Source: Gnetum montanum (lineage: Eukaryota > Streptophyta > Gnetopsida > Gnetales > Gnetaceae). From it: a DNA stretch of 64,000 nucleotides. The translations under genes and the position numbers were made by a program. The DNA is taken from positions 385,508-449,507 of the forward strand of contig MNCI01005867.1 in the NCBI GenBank assembly GCA_015680685.1. Reading direction: 5' to 3'. The notes beneath the pieces are model-generated. The model saw only the letters and a program-made list of their open reading frames with translations, was not told where the DNA came from and did not search any database. Shown piece after piece: positions 33,794 through 45,634 of this stretch. Position 1 is the first letter of the stretch; each line of letters begins with the position of its first letter.

Positions 33794-35784
33794 TTAAAAT
33801 GGGGGGTATCCCCCATAACTAAACAGTTGAGCATGGCTATAATTAATAAATGTAGAATTGGGATCCTTGCATGCTGGAAATATTGGAACTCGGTCATACT
33901 TACTCGATTGGGATTCACACACTTGATTAGAGTAAGCATAGTGGGTCAATTTATAAGATGTAGTTAACTGATGAGTGGTTGACCCACTATGGCACCTATG
34001 ACTGTAAGATGGTATGCAAGGATCAACATGTCTTCCAATGTGGCTATATTCATTGGGCCCCATGGTTGTTGGAGTATTGAGTGGTGGCCCTAATAAGGTA
34101 ACATGAGGCGTTGGGTTCGAAGAGGAAGATGCACCACAATGTTGGACTTGTGCTGAGTTAGAGGATGCAGTGGGCTCAGAATTGTGCTATCCCTTCTTAC
34201 GGTCATGCCAAAAGAAGGGGTGTCTTCGATGTTGAGGAGAGTTCCCACTACTATTGTTAGCAGAAGCACAAGTAATATTCATGGGTTATTGCTATGGTGC
34301 AAATCCTTTGGGTATAATTGGTGGTGATGTAAAAGGAGGTGAAGGATGAGAATGTTGAAATTGAGAAGTGTAATGTACATGAGGTGGTGGTTTTGTTGGA
34401 GAGGATATGGGTTGATAGTATTGAGGAGAATAATAATAATAATGTGGTGAGATAGAAGATGTTGACCCAGTTAGGGAAACAGGATGTTGAACTTGATAAG
34501 CACTTAGGTTCGAATGGTATGAAGGGTGTAACCAGTTTGGGGATGGCCTCCCCCACAACTAGGATTTTTTTCATTGTGATTGAACATAGTATCTCTATAC
34601 AAACTCTGGATGTAACACTCTTCCCCAATGATCCTATAAATGTGACAAGATTTGACATTGGCCCTTGGGGTGATCGTACAGGAAAATGTTGCATTGCTAC
34701 ATATGATTAGTAGTTAAGTTCTTATTCTCTTCAACCCTTCTTTCCAATTGTCTAAAGGTATTTTGTCCTATTTCTTGGTTCGTTATAACTCTATCACCAA
34801 TAACATTGGCATATTCTCCACATTTTTATGTATCCATTCCATCATCTTATTGATCTTTGCCTCAACTTCATCTAGTGATTGTTGTACTAGAAAAGATGGT
34901 TCCATCTCCTTGCGATGAGTTGATTTCTCCTCTTCATAATCATGGACCCTTGTTGATTTTTGAACCTGTTGAGATTTTTCAATATTCTCCCATCTAGTCA
35001 TTTCTCCTTCTTCTTTTGCTACCCACTTGATAAGCTCTTGGATTTGGTGGGTTCGTAGCTTGTATAGTTGACCTCGAGCGTACATCCCTATGGTTTCCCT
35101 TATTTCATTATGGAGCCCATCTATGATATGGTACATTAGCCTTTCCTCAGAGAACTCATGGCCTTGGCAGTTATTTAACAATGCATAATATCTTTCTAAG
35201 GCCATGTCTAAGGGTTCATGTTGCACTTGTTTCCACTCTTGGATTTTTCTCCTCAAGGCTAACATTGTTGCATAGGTTTGATATCTTTCGTTAAATAGTT
35301 CTACCGTTGTTGGCCAACATCGAATTGATTTTGGTTTTAAGGACCTATACCATACTTTTGTGTGGCCAACGAGTATCATAGGAAAGAGCTTAAGTTTTTG
35401 CCATCCATTATCAATGTTATTCCATACATAGGCATCATGGAAGGCTTGTAGATGATGTTGTAGATCTAAATCATAGCCTCCTAAAAACTTAGGAAAGTTG
35501 TTTAAGTCAAGCCTAGGTAGACAACTTTCCTTATGATGCCTATGGGATATTTGAATAGCCTCTTGTATTTCTGTTAGGCTTGTAGTGGCTAGTAGGGGTT
35601 CATCATCACTAGGTATGTTATGCATTTGTGAGTTGGGATGATGTTGTTTGCATTTACACTCATAGGAGACCCCTACATCAGATTAGGTACTCCAAACTTC
35701 ATCTTCATCATTATATAATTCATTGGTTCTCCAATGAATTGCCTTACTGGTTGTTGCATTGTCATAGTCTTGTGAGAGAGACAT
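33794..35784 (-). pseudogene. Element C/D gag, decayed
   Basis: Start at 35784 (MSLSQDYDNATT). The gag core is open over 280 codons (35625-34783): LDLNNFPKFLGGYDLDLQ, IRCWPTTVELFNERYQTYA, MALERYYALLNN and LYKLRTHQIQELIKWVAKEE. Then a His/Pro/Tyr-rich region in shifted frames (34694-34257) and a terminal FSYGGYPPF (33794). It lacks protease. Closest in the window to the E gag, so E and C/D are one subfamily with members found here in both orientations. Confidence 0.85.
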
Positions 35785-35902
35785 GGTTGTAAATTTGTAT
35801 GTGATTTAATTGCCATTATTATCATTTTTTCTAAAAGATATATCATTAATACTTTATTACAGTGATCTTGTATGATGTAACTAATCTAACTAACTAGCAC
35901 AA

Positions 35903-35921
35903 TCCCTAGAAATGGTGCCAA
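35903..35921 (-). other. Primer binding site of element C/D
   Basis: Minus strand TTGGCACCATTTCTAGGGA next to the LTR end; a diverged form of the tRNA-Asp-type site. Confidence 0.65.
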
Positions 35922-36779
35922 TGATGAGTGGTTAAGTACTCCTACACTCAACCATATGAATACAAGCATTTCACGCACAATTTAGTCGAACTCCGCAGAC
36001 GGGCTAGTTTTGGTATCTAGATAGTTACTCGTTGATCGAAGTTTGCTGTCTTCCCACCTAGACTAGTATTTGCTTTGCCACATATGGTTTAGTCTAGAGT
36101 GAGGTGTATGATGTGTTCCTAAACTAATGCTACTCCTAGAGGAAATGGAAAATAATCTTTGCTAAGCTAGGAGGTAAGGGGAGAGAGAGTGCTATACTAA
36201 GAGGAGATAGGGAGAGAGAATCTAAGCTAGCCTAAGTGCGATGAGCATCTATTCCTTAATCATTCGTACACATGTTAGGCCTCGTGCATGACTACCACTA
36301 GGATTACCAAGCGCATGGCCCGAGTACGCTACTGGGATACCAAGCAATCACATGTAGATGCTTGTGATTAAGTTGTACTCATTCTGCATTTAATAAAAAT
36401 TAAAATTAAGTAATTAAACTAAGTGAATGCTATAATGATGAAGTAATCTCGATCTTTATTTCTAGTCATGTGCATGTCCAAGTAAGTCACACCCAAATAA
36501 AGGATGTCGTACAATTACAATCATCACACTACGGGCATGCACTAGGAGAAAGGGTTGAGAGGAACTAAAAAATGAACTAACTTCTATCTACTAATTGAAA
36601 AAACTAACTATTTCGAAACTAACTCCTCTCATGTGCCTATATGTGTATTTATAGGCTCACACAAGAGTCATGATATTGTGTATCTAATATCGTTATTTGG
36701 GCTGCAATATCGCTTACCTGATATCGTGGATCCGATATCGAGGGTTCGATATTGTAGCTTGATGAATCACAATTCATCA
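35922..36779 (-). mobile_element. Element C/D 5' LTR
   Basis: Starts TGATGAATTGTGATTC at 36779 and ends CTTAACCACTCATCA at 35922. GATAT(C/T)G motifs at 36670-36760 and a TATA-like CTATAAATA (minus) near 36650. It carries an additional AGGGAGAGAGA-type purine-rich segment relative to the 3' copy. Confidence 0.85.
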
Positions 36780-36784
36780 TCTGG

Positions 36785-37119
36785 GTATGATGATATTTTT
36801 TACATCATGAAAACTTAAAGTAATTTTGTGCTCATTATGCTCAAAGTGAAAAATGATGGACTAAGAGGGAATGGCCAAGGTGTGACATCAAGGGGACTTG
36901 TGGATTCTCTTTGGCGACATTTGTAGGAGTTATCATGCAGCTTGGTTATACTAAGGTCCTTGTAGATCTAATGAAAAATGGGAGTATGAATATTAAATAC
37001 ACCCAATAGAGAAACCCAATGCTATTCTAGTGGGTCCCACTGGAAAGACATGCACCCATGTCTAAAGGTAGGCGACTTCTCTAGATTAAGCATTCAAAAA
37101 AAATACCAATAAAAAAAAC
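36785..37119 (+). other. Element E spacer, second half
   Basis: Continues from 25541 across C/D. Inverted match to 33185-33545, including TGACATCAAGGGGACTTGTGG (36878) and CTAGTGGGTCCCAC (37026). It ends in an A-rich run joined directly to a U3 lacking its start, so a deletion removed the polypurine tract. Confidence 0.65.
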
Positions 37120-37981
37120 ATCAGATCCTTGACATTAGACCCCCAATATTGGACCCTTGATATCGAACCCCCAATATCGAGTACGCGATATCGTAGCCTG
37201 GCTAACGATATCAGATACGCGATATCGTGGTTCTTGTGTAAGCCTATAAATATCACATTTGGGTGCACAAGAAAGCAATTAGTTTTAAAGTTAGTTAGTG
37301 TTAGAGTAGAGTCTTTTTGTCATTTTTTAGTTCATCTCAATCCTTTCCCCAGTGCATGCCCACAGTGTAATGATTGTTATTATACAGAACCTTTATTCGA
37401 GTGTGATGTACTTGGACATGCACATGACTCGCAATAAATATCGAGATTACTTCATCATTGCAACATTCACTTAGTTTTAATCGCTTAATGTTATTGTTAT
37501 TTATTGTTTTCTTAATTAATATTTCTTAACCTTCATTTACTATCCCTGTTATTAAACACGAAATAAGTACGACTTAATCATGAGCATTTAAGTGTGACTA
37601 CTTGGTAACCCAGTAGTGTACCTAGGAGCGCTCAAGTAATATACGCTTGGTAATCCTATAAGTAGTACATGAGGTCTAAGATATGTATAAATGATTAAGG
37701 ATGGATGCTCATCACACTTAAGCTAGCTTAGATTCTCTTCTCTCACTCCCTCTTAGCTTAAACAAGGTTACTTCCATTATCTCTAGAAGCAACATAGTGA
37801 TAGGACACACATCATACACCTCACTCTAGACTAAACCATACATGATAAAGCAAATACTAGTTTAGGTGGGAAGACAGTGAACTACAATCAACATGTAACT
37901 ATCTAGATACCACAACTAGCTCATTTACGGAGTTTGATCGAATCGTGTGTGAACACTCATATTCATATGGTTGAGTGTAGA
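37120..37981 (+). mobile_element. Element E 3' LTR, truncated at both ends
   Basis: Matches 21950-22880 but lacks the first 40 or so bases and the last 20 (it stops at GGTTGAGTGTAG where the 5' copy continues AGGTACCTTGTCAC). TATA-like CTATAAATA near 37244. Confidence 0.75.
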
Positions 37982-38238
37982 ATGATGACCAGTTTACCAT
38001 TCTTTAAAAATGCATACTCCATTCTAACTGACAAAGTTTTTACTTTTAAGGACTCTTGCTTGAAGTAATTAGGGATCTCCAACTCTCCTCAATAGTTATC
38101 ATCATCTTCATTAGAGAGTTGGAAATGGACTTATTTAATTTTTTCTATGCCTTCAACATATGTAGAAGTTAAACTCTTAGTTGGTTCCATGCATATTGTG
38201 CTACTATCTAAACCAACTATCAGTCACTAGGTGCCCTC
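37982..38238 (-). pseudogene. Element A/H protease-RT linker
   Basis: Minus strand SSTICMEPTKSLTST, acidic HFQLSNEDDD and VRMEYAFLKNGKLVII, the short conserved stretch before RT in this gypsy type. It stops at 37982 against the truncated E LTR; the next recognisable residues (FTWSYPELK) are at 21909. Confidence 0.65.
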
Positions 38239-40809
38239 CTACTTTGTGGATGTTGTGTATAGACACCATTGAATATTAATTTCTTGTGCACACTGATTGC
38301 ATGCCTTAATGTATGTGCTTTTGATTGACCAAATTTTTTGCACCCAATTGCGCCCATTATCATTGCACGTGATGGATGAAATACACTTTTTCTCAATTTT
38401 TCCTAACTCATTTTCCTTAGATATTTCAAGAGATAGGTCCCTTATACCCATTTGTGCATTGACCGTGCTTAACCAAGCCCTTCCCATGATGATGGGGAAG
38501 TCACTTTTGCAGTTGTTCATCTTGATTACCAAAAAATTAGTAGGATAGGACCACCCAAAAACTGTGGTTACAATGTCCTCTACTAATCCCAAAGGGATCG
38601 TAATTAACTGATCTGCTAATTCTAGGCAGATATTTCTCTTCTTAAGAGGTGGTAGGTTCCAAGCCTTGTACATATCATGGGAGATGAGGTTAACTTCAAA
38701 ACCAAAGTTAAGAGGAGCTTTGCATGGCTCTTGTCTAATAATCTGTAGAAAGATGAGTAAACTTCCTAGATTAGATCTTTTTGTAGGATGGTTGCCAGCC
38801 TTGATCCAATCAGAAACAACATGAGTTAGCATTACAATGTAGATCCTAGGTGGCACTTGGTTTGAAGGGTGCTCAAAGGTTTTTGATGTAGAGGATGAGG
38901 GTGTTGGAGATGTAGGGCGATTAGGTGAAGTAGGTTATAAGGGCTAGAGAGGACTACTAGGCTAGAAGAAAGATCATTTTCTTAATCAATTATCTAGATC
39001 ATTTGGCTGAAAAATTGGTTGTGAGTGTATATCCCTTGTAGCATTTCATTATTGTAGCTATGGAGGAATTTCACCCTACATGGATGGAGCAAGAGGTAAC
39101 TAAGTTGAAGGTGGAGGTGTAGGTACAGAGGGATGTGGAGGATGATAAGGATACAGATATGGGTTTTCCCCTCAAGTAGATGGTGAATGTGTTCGGTGGT
39201 ACTTTGGAGGGTAATAGTGATGCTAAAATGATACATGACTTGTCGAACTTCTAGGGGAGATGGGTTATTGAACATAGTATTTGTATGGATCTGGTTTCCT
39301 ATAAGGGTACTGTTGCCTTGGTGGTGGCATTCTCCACGATTGTGGTTGGTACCACTATTGGTACTGTTCCTAAGGTTGTGGTGGAGTTCCACTTAGGTAG
39401 TAAGCTTGTTGCTGTTGGTGGAACTACCATGGACTACCTTGAGGGTGAGGCAATCGTCTTGGAGCTTATCTACATGCTAGGTGAGGATTTAATGCATACA
39501 CTCCAGACTCTTGTAAGTGTGACATCACAAGGCAGCATCCCTTTGGATGTTCATATTAACAAATGTCACATTTAGTTTCATCATCAGAGTCAGATTCCAC
39601 AACTTCCTCTACAGCAGCAACTTTTCCCTTACCTCTTTGGTAGGGACGTTCAACTTCTTTTCGCCATCTACGATTATGATCGCTATTTTTCTCTTTGGAT
39701 TCTTTAGCAATCTTTAAAGAAATTTGAAACTTTTGATCCAAAGAGTCCCATAACTTGTTAACCTTCGTTGAAATGTCAAAAATAATGGGTGTCCTTGGGA
39801 AAAGCTTGAGTTTCTACCACTCGTTCTCTATTTTTTGTAAGGCTCAAGCATCTTGAAAAGCTTATAGATGTGTCTGTGGATAAGAATTGTATCCCCCCTC
39901 AAATCTTGAGATATTGTTCATATCTAGGCACTTGATCTGACTATCCTTCATATGCCTAGTTGGAATTCTTACTACCTTCGTAATGTTAAGCATACTTTGA
40001 GTCGCCAGTAAAGGTTCGTCATCATCACTACGTTGATGATGCTGATGATGGTTTCTGCCACCCCTTCAATTTTGGTGGCCTTCACAATCATTATTATTTC
40101 ATTGATCACCTTTATCATGGTTGTTTCAATGGCAGCTTCCATGAGAACCATCATATGAAGAGGAATGATTGGAATCAAAGGAAGAGTATGAATAGGAAGG
40201 TGGATCACCACTACCACTACGGTGTCTACCACCACTCTTACGCTTTTTACAATCATCATCATTAGATCCCTTGTTATTGCAATGTTCACCCAAGTCCCTA
40301 CCTTGGCTATCACTCTTTCTTGAACCTAGTTTATGAATAGTTAATAGCAAGGTCAAGTTCATACCCTCACCATTAGTAACAAGGGGTGAAGAATCTTCAT
40401 GTTGAGAACCTTCCAAGGGAAGATCCTCATTGTCCTCTTAATCTAGTAGGAACAAGGGGTTAGTATAATGTTTCCCCTTTATGGCTTTATGGAGTCTCTC
40501 CTGATATTTATCTTGCTTACATTATATTTTAGTGGGATAATAGTTTTGAGTTTCATATCCATCCACAACATACTCTCTATGAAAATTTGCTATGCCCAAC
40601 TTCTTAAGGGTTTTAAATAACATTCCAGGCATAGATCTATCAGGGGGCAAAACAACTTTGCCCTCCATATCATGTCATCACATCTGTTCATCCTGATGTA
40701 GGATGAAGATGAAATTTGGCACAAACTCATCTGGATGAGTGTATATCACCTTGCATTCCTATGGGACCAATGGTTTAGTATCTTCAGGCTTATGATAAGA
40801 AGAAGACAT
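38239..40809 (-). pseudogene. Element A/H gag-protease with the gag core deleted
   Basis: Start at 40809 (MSSSYHKPEDTK). N-terminal region to KVVLPPDRSMPGMLFK, a Ser/Asp/His-rich linker (40126-40416), MLNITKVVRIPTRH, then KLKLFPRTP joins straight to FDISTKVNKLWDSLDQKF at about 39785. Relatives have some 150 residues there, including WSTMLELFN, so the gag core is gone. A CDIC-type zinc box follows (39556), then a Pro/Tyr-rich stretch, then the protease (38856-38239), with APLNFGFEVNLIS in place of ALLDSGSGVNLIS: the catalytic Asp and its neighbours are substituted. DFPIIMGRAWLS is retained. Confidence 0.85.
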
Positions 40810-40949
40810 TTTGTAAAATGGAACAAAATGAAATTGTTAGTGTGCTTTTATAATTATGTATAGTGGGAATGTTATTAACCTTTAGGTTAGTACAACGATA
40901 TTAGTAGTATCCACTTAAACCTAAATAGCACATGTTCTACAAACAAAGT

Positions 40950-40968
40950 CCTCGATAGCAGCACCAAT
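40950..40968 (-). other. Primer binding site of element A/H
   Basis: Minus strand TTGGTGCTGCTATCGAGGA next to the LTR end, a diverged tRNA-Asp-type site. Confidence 0.6.
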
Positions 40969-41898
40969 GATAAGTAGCAAGGTACCCTACACCCAACCAT
41001 ACGAATCACAAAGCATTCACACACAATTGAGTTGAATTCCATGGACTTTATCATTTCCAGTGCACTAGCCCTTTAGGAAGTGAATCTAGCCTTAAGGTCA
41101 ATCATTGTCCTCCTAATTACACTTGTGATGTATGTTGGTATGGTTGAGTGTAACTAAGGCATCTGATTTTTATCATTTTGTATTTTATATTTTGGTGCTT
41201 GAAATGTAGATAAAAGGAATTTAATTAACTAATCTAAATTACTAATTAACTAATCCTAACATAAGTATCCATCCCACATATCCGTACACATCTTGAACCC
41301 ACATATCCATTACTAGGCAACCAAATGCTATGCTACTGGGTGTACCAAGTGATAACGCTACTAGGATTACTAAGCAAATACATGTTACGCTTAAAGTGGT
41401 CATACTTATGTGTGTAATTTATCTTGCTTAATTATCTGATTAATGAAATAACTAGAAAATATTTGATAACTAATTGAAAGAATTTAATAAATAATTAAAA
41501 ACATTAAATGCATAAATAAAAGAGCTAATCTATCCAAAGTGCTACAAGGTTTATCATAAAGCTCATCTTTATTGTCACACACACTATCATGCTCAGGTAC
41601 AACAATGCTCGAATAAAGATCCATACACTCAATGACTCTTGCTGTGGGCACTTAAGGGAAAAAATTCTAACTTTCAAATGGAAAAAATGCAAGAGCTTCA
41701 CTACTACTGAGATCTAGATTCCCCATAAATGCAATTGGTAGGCACATATTTATAGATGACGAATAGACATTGCATCAATGAGGCCTTATCGATGCAAGGC
41801 AAGATGCATCAATGGGGCCTCATCGACAAGGCCTCATCAATGCCGTCAACTACATCAATGAGGCCTTGTTGACGCAGCCAACCAACGATGACTCATTA
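40969..41898 (-). mobile_element. Element A/H 5' LTR
   Basis: Starts TAATGAGTCATCGTTGG at 41898 (first bases altered from TGATGAG) and ends GCTACTTATCA at 40969. U3 carries five or so CATCAATGAGGCCTTG-type words (41770-41870), a repeat shared with the A/H internal promoter. Confidence 0.85.
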
Positions 41899-41903
41899 AT
41901 TAG
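41899..41903 (+). repeat. Element A/H target duplication, right copy
   Basis: ATTAG, the partner of ATAAG at 6736-6740. Confidence 0.7.
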
Positions 41904-42600
41904 CAAAAATAAGACAAAATATATGGAATGTAGTTTCAATAACATAACTAGTGATGAAATAAAAGTAAAAATTCAAAGCCAAAAAGTCCCTCAATGCAAA
42001 TAGTTCTACTACCTAGGATCAATACTCCAATCAAATAGTGAAATTGATAAAGATATAATAAAAAAAATTGAGCCACAATGGTCGAAATGAAGGTAAGCTA
42101 GTCCTATTCTATGTGATTCAAAAAATACCAATAACACTAAAGAGAAAGTTTTGCAAGATAGAAATTAGGCCTACTATCTTATATAATGATTAATGTTAAA
42201 CAGTACAAAGAAGGTAGGAACAATAAATCAATGTGGTAGAAATGACAATGCTTAAATGGATGTTGAATGTTACCATAAGAGATAAACTGCACAACATAAG
42301 CATTAGATGAAGACTTAGAGTGGCTTCTATTTCAAATAAGTTAAAAGAATTGTAGCTTAAAAGGTTTGGACATGTGCAAAGAAGATCAAACAATGCAACT
42401 ATATAAAAACATTACTACATAACTATTCTAGGAAAGCCACTAAAAGAAAGACTAAAAAAAGATATGGGAAAAACAATTGAAGATGATCTTAAGAAGTTGC
42501 AAATAAATAATGATGTAGCTCTTCATAGAAGTGAATGGCAAAAAAGAACTATGTAGCTAGCCCCATTTTGTTGGTACCAAGCTAGGATGATAATGATGAT
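41904..42600 (+). pseudogene. RTE-type LINE, 3' part: RT C-terminus and 3' tail
   Basis: Continues the frame broken at 6740: SKNKTKYMECSFN, FYYLGSILQSN, SPILCDSKN, then MLKWMLNVTIRDKLHN-like and KRFGHVQRRS-like blocks in broken frames (42240-42390). The 3' end has CCCCATTTTGTTGGTACC and closes with GATGATAATGATGAT, the short A/T/G repeat tail typical of plant RTE copies. The right target duplication follows at 42601. Confidence 0.85.
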
Positions 42601-42614
42601 ATTACTACTTTATG
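42601..42614 (+). repeat. LINE target-site duplication, right copy
   Basis: ATTACTACTTTATG, the partner of 4309-4322. Confidence 0.8.
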
Positions 42615-43982
42615 TACAAAATATTTCACATAATTTTTTACTCATAGACCTTGATGATAAGTCAACAATGAATATAGCAGTAACCATAAACTCTTTTATT
42701 CAATTATATGCAATTCTTATAGTATACAAATGAACTCATAATTTTGATGTTACTATTTTAAAATACAAATTTTGCCCCCACCCGCCCCCCAAGAAAAAAA
42801 AATGCAAGTTATGAATAGTTTAGTAACACAAAAATTTGTTCTTTTTTTGAACTTCCAAATCTTCAATTAATTTTGAAAAAATTGAAATTTGAGATATCCT
42901 CCTAGTAAACATTATTTGAGATGAAACTATTTTTAATCATTTTGGCAATTGTCAATAATATTTAGTTGAAATGGATGTTTTGAATAAAAAAAACACATTC
43001 TTTAATGGTAAGTAAAATTAAATAGATATTTTTCAAATAAATAATGCATAATTAACAAAGTTGTTGTGCTTTTTAGAAAAAAGAGTTAAATATTTTTAAA
43101 ATAATTACAAGTTAATCATGATTAATACCTTGTTTTATTTTAGAAAAAAAACTTTAAAAATGTTAAATAAAAGAAAATAACTTATATATATTCTCAAAAC
43201 CATAATTTAGAATAAAGCATTCTAGATTGGATTATGTTTTAAAAAAATCATGCTTGTGATAGTAAAGATACACAAGATAATAACCTTTAGTATATGCTCT
43301 TTTGCAAATATGAAAGACCATTTAGAGGCTTAGTTGTTTTGATTCAAAATTTCCCACATGAATAAGTTCAAAAAAAAAAGGTAGATGAATATATTAAGAA
43401 TTTTTTTACTTTTTATAAGAACTTTATAAGTCAATATTACCCACTAGAATCAAAATCATAGCTTCAACCTTCCAAATCGAGAGTCTTAGTATGTTTATCA
43501 TAAATCTTTCCTTCCAATAACTTGGCATAGATATTGCTAGTTTTCTTTAGAGGAAAATTTTATCTTTGTGATATCCTTAACACTAGAATTAGTTATCATC
43601 AAATTTCTATTAGTCATTAGAATCCTCAAGGCCTTCTAGAATATGGTAAGAGTGTTGAATGAAATTGGTGCCTCAAAGACAAGTAGTTTGATCATATATA
43701 AAAACATATAATTAACTAAGAATAGGGTCTAGATCTATGGGTTGTAAATGTCATCAATAACTATCCAAAACTAGGTAGCTTCCCTATGCTATAACTGAAA
43801 AACCTATTTTAGTATTTATTTTATTGTTTATAACCTAAATAATGTTAGAAGATTTAGAATCCAAATATGAGTCTTATAAAAACTATGCATATAATAATCT
43901 TCAATGTTTTCAAAGTTAACAGTGTAAAAATCAACAATAGTTTGATGAAGAGTGTAAGATAATTGGAATTTTTTGAAAGATA
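42615..43982. other. AT-rich spacer
   Basis: No recognised gene. Contains a C-rich run (CCCCCACCCGCCCCCC, 42775-42790) and a SINE-like tRNA-related segment at 43405-43500. Confidence 0.5.
43405..43500 (-). repeat. tRNA-related SINE-like copy 1
   Basis: Minus strand: ACTCTCGATTTGGAAGG, then ATTTTGATTCTAGTGGGTAA and TTATAAAGTTCTTA. Same consensus as the copies at 53325-53425, 54121-54304 and 54540-54721. Confidence 0.45.
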
Positions 43983-43987
43983 CAAAA
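43983..43987 (+). repeat. Element L target duplication, left copy
   Basis: CAAAA here and at 52926-52930, exact. Confidence 0.85.
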
Positions 43988-45612
43988 TGAAACACCACTA
44001 ATTTTGGCCTAGCACTTTTAGACAAGAATCAAGCTAAGTCATGCTACTGCCCAACATGAGTACAGTGTGACCAAACTTGGGGCCTCCGAAACAGCCCCCG
44101 ATGGCCCATGATTCAACAAGCAAGGTCCCCCCGGGGCCCACAGGTGATTGCACAAACTTCTAGGGTCCAAAATCAAAAGTTTCGGGTTCAAAATGTTTGG
44201 TTTTGGCTAAGTACACTTTGGTTACTTTTTCAGACACTGCATAGCGTAAGGATCAGCGTCACCAACTTTTGGAGCCCCGAAATTGAGTCAAAATAGGCCG
44301 AAATCGAGCACAAGGATCCCCCATGACCTTCACCAAGGTCCCTAGTAGCTTCCAGCCTCCAGAAAATCAAGATTTGGGCCTCAAATGTGCCATTTTGACT
44401 TGGTGACGCTGGAGTTACTTTTTCAGACGCTGCACAGCATAAAGATCAGCGTCACCAACTTTTAGAGCCCCAAAACTGAGCCAAAATGACTTGATTTCAA
44501 GGGTGCAAGTCGTACTCAAGGTTCACTATTGATAACTATGGGTCCCAACCTTCAGAAATTCTAGATTTCAGCTCAAAATTGCAAGTTTTGGAGGTCACAT
44601 TGCAGGTCACGCTGGGTAGTCAAATTTCTCTTGTTGTACATTTCATTATGAATCCCCATTTGTGGGCATGTCAAGCACTCATGGTATAAATTAAATGTAC
44701 TTTCATGGGATTGAATAACCCATAAATTATAAAATGCAATGTGCCTGGTCAAGAATGTAGCTTGCCAACACACATCCAACTCGTGCACAACTATCCAACA
44801 CAGATACATTGAACCTGGTCAAAGAATGCAACTATCCAACACACATCCAACTCGTGCACAACTATCTAACACAGATACATTAAACTTGGCCAAAGAATAC
44901 AACTATCCAACACACATCCAACCTGTGCCAACTATCCATGGGACACATGTCGCTAGATCTACTTTCCTCTCATCTCACAGCCGTTGATTCCATTCTTGGA
45001 TTTCGTGCCCAAGCTTGGCCCAACCCTATAAATACCCTATCAATTCACATAAACTAGGAGGCAAAAAAATTAGGAGGCAAAAATTGGAGAGATTGACAAT
45101 TCTGAGAGAGGAGAGAACCTACAATCCTTGGGCGCTCGGCACACTTGACTCCTGGCATCCAAGCACTTCTCACCTTCATCATCACATCATCACATCATTA
45201 CATCATCGCATCATATCATCCTGGGGCTAGGCATTTGACTTGCCATCCACACGTGTCCAACTACGCTTTCATCAGTGCACATTTATTTTAAAAATAATAT
45301 AATATAGTCTCATTATTGCCTTCCATTTACATTATTTACTCCGGTTTATGCTTTGTTTACAATATTGCTCTGTTTACATCTTGTATCGCTATTTGCATCT
45401 CATTTACACCGTTTATGATAACCACAACTCTAGTCATAGCTTATGCTCAGGGAAGTCCTTGGTTGATTTGCGTGCAAACCATCCAAGGCACTCTACTTTC
45501 GTTCCCTTTTCCAGCTTGCCCTCAAGTGAAGGCAGGGTCAGCTGTGTGTGCCCGATGATCTCTTGGTGTCTATTTCCCTTCAAACCTTACACCGACAATT
45601 TTGGTCAATACA
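43988..45612 (+). mobile_element. Element L 5' LTR
   Basis: TGAAACACCACTAATTTTGG to GGTCAATACA. Longer than the 3' copy because it keeps two copies of a roughly 210-bp unit (GTTACTTTTTCAGAC(A/G)CTGCA at 44222 and 44412) and an additional 71-bp unit. TATA-like CCCTATAAATACC near 45024. Confidence 0.88.
44765..44938. repeat. 71-bp tandem repeat in the L LTR
   Basis: CACACATCCAACTCGTGCAC, then AACTATCCAACACAGATACA, then a (C/T)TGG(T/C)CAAAGAAT word, repeated more than twice here and once less at 52137-52235 in the 3' LTR. Confidence 0.85.
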
Positions 45613-45613
45613 G

Positions 45614-45634
45614 TTTTTGGCGCTAGAAGGAGGG
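45614..45634 (+). other. Primer binding site of element L
   Basis: TTTTTGGCGCTAGAAGGAGGG directly after the LTR. It has the TGGCGC start typical of primer sites, but the tRNA is not the tRNA-Asp used by the other elements and I have not identified it. Confidence 0.65.

Larger units (their letters stand above)
25542..36779 (-). mobile_element. Element C/D: gypsy element with gag and ORF3, inside element E
   Basis: LTRs 25542-26316 (3') and 35922-36779 (5'), exact TCTGG target duplication, primer site 35903-35921, gag 35784-33794, long spacer, internal promoter, ORF3 29403-26608, polypurine tract. No protease, RT or integrase is visible. Insertion K (about 29758-31910) splits the ORF3 leader. 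It lies opposite to E and in the same orientation as A/H. Confidence 0.88.
21910..37981 (+). mobile_element. Element E: gag-only gypsy element, itself split by C/D
   Basis: 5' LTR 21910-22903, primer site, gag (to 25215), spacer 25216-25541 continued at 36785-37110, and a 3' LTR truncated at both ends (about 37120-37981). It lies in the A/H RT: A/H coding sequence resumes at 37982 with a gap of roughly 35 residues, so a small deletion took the LTR end and a piece of RT. Removing C/D (25542-36779) joins the two spacer halves perfectly over TCTGG. Confidence 0.82.
6741..41898 (-). mobile_element. Element A/H: gypsy element with gag, pro, RT, INT and ORF3, split by nested insertions
   Basis: Two LTRs of the same type (6741-7524 and 40969-41898), both minus, enclose in transcription order a primer site, gag-protease (40809-38239), a protease-RT linker (to 37982), RT plus integrase N-terminal half (21909-20950), integrase C-terminal half (13398-12860), a spacer, ORF3 (10621-7848) and a polypurine tract. 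The pieces are complementary parts of one polyprotein and the LINE reading frame rejoins across it, so I treat them as one insertion. Elements E (21910-37981) and B (13399-20949) interrupt it. Confidence 0.85.
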
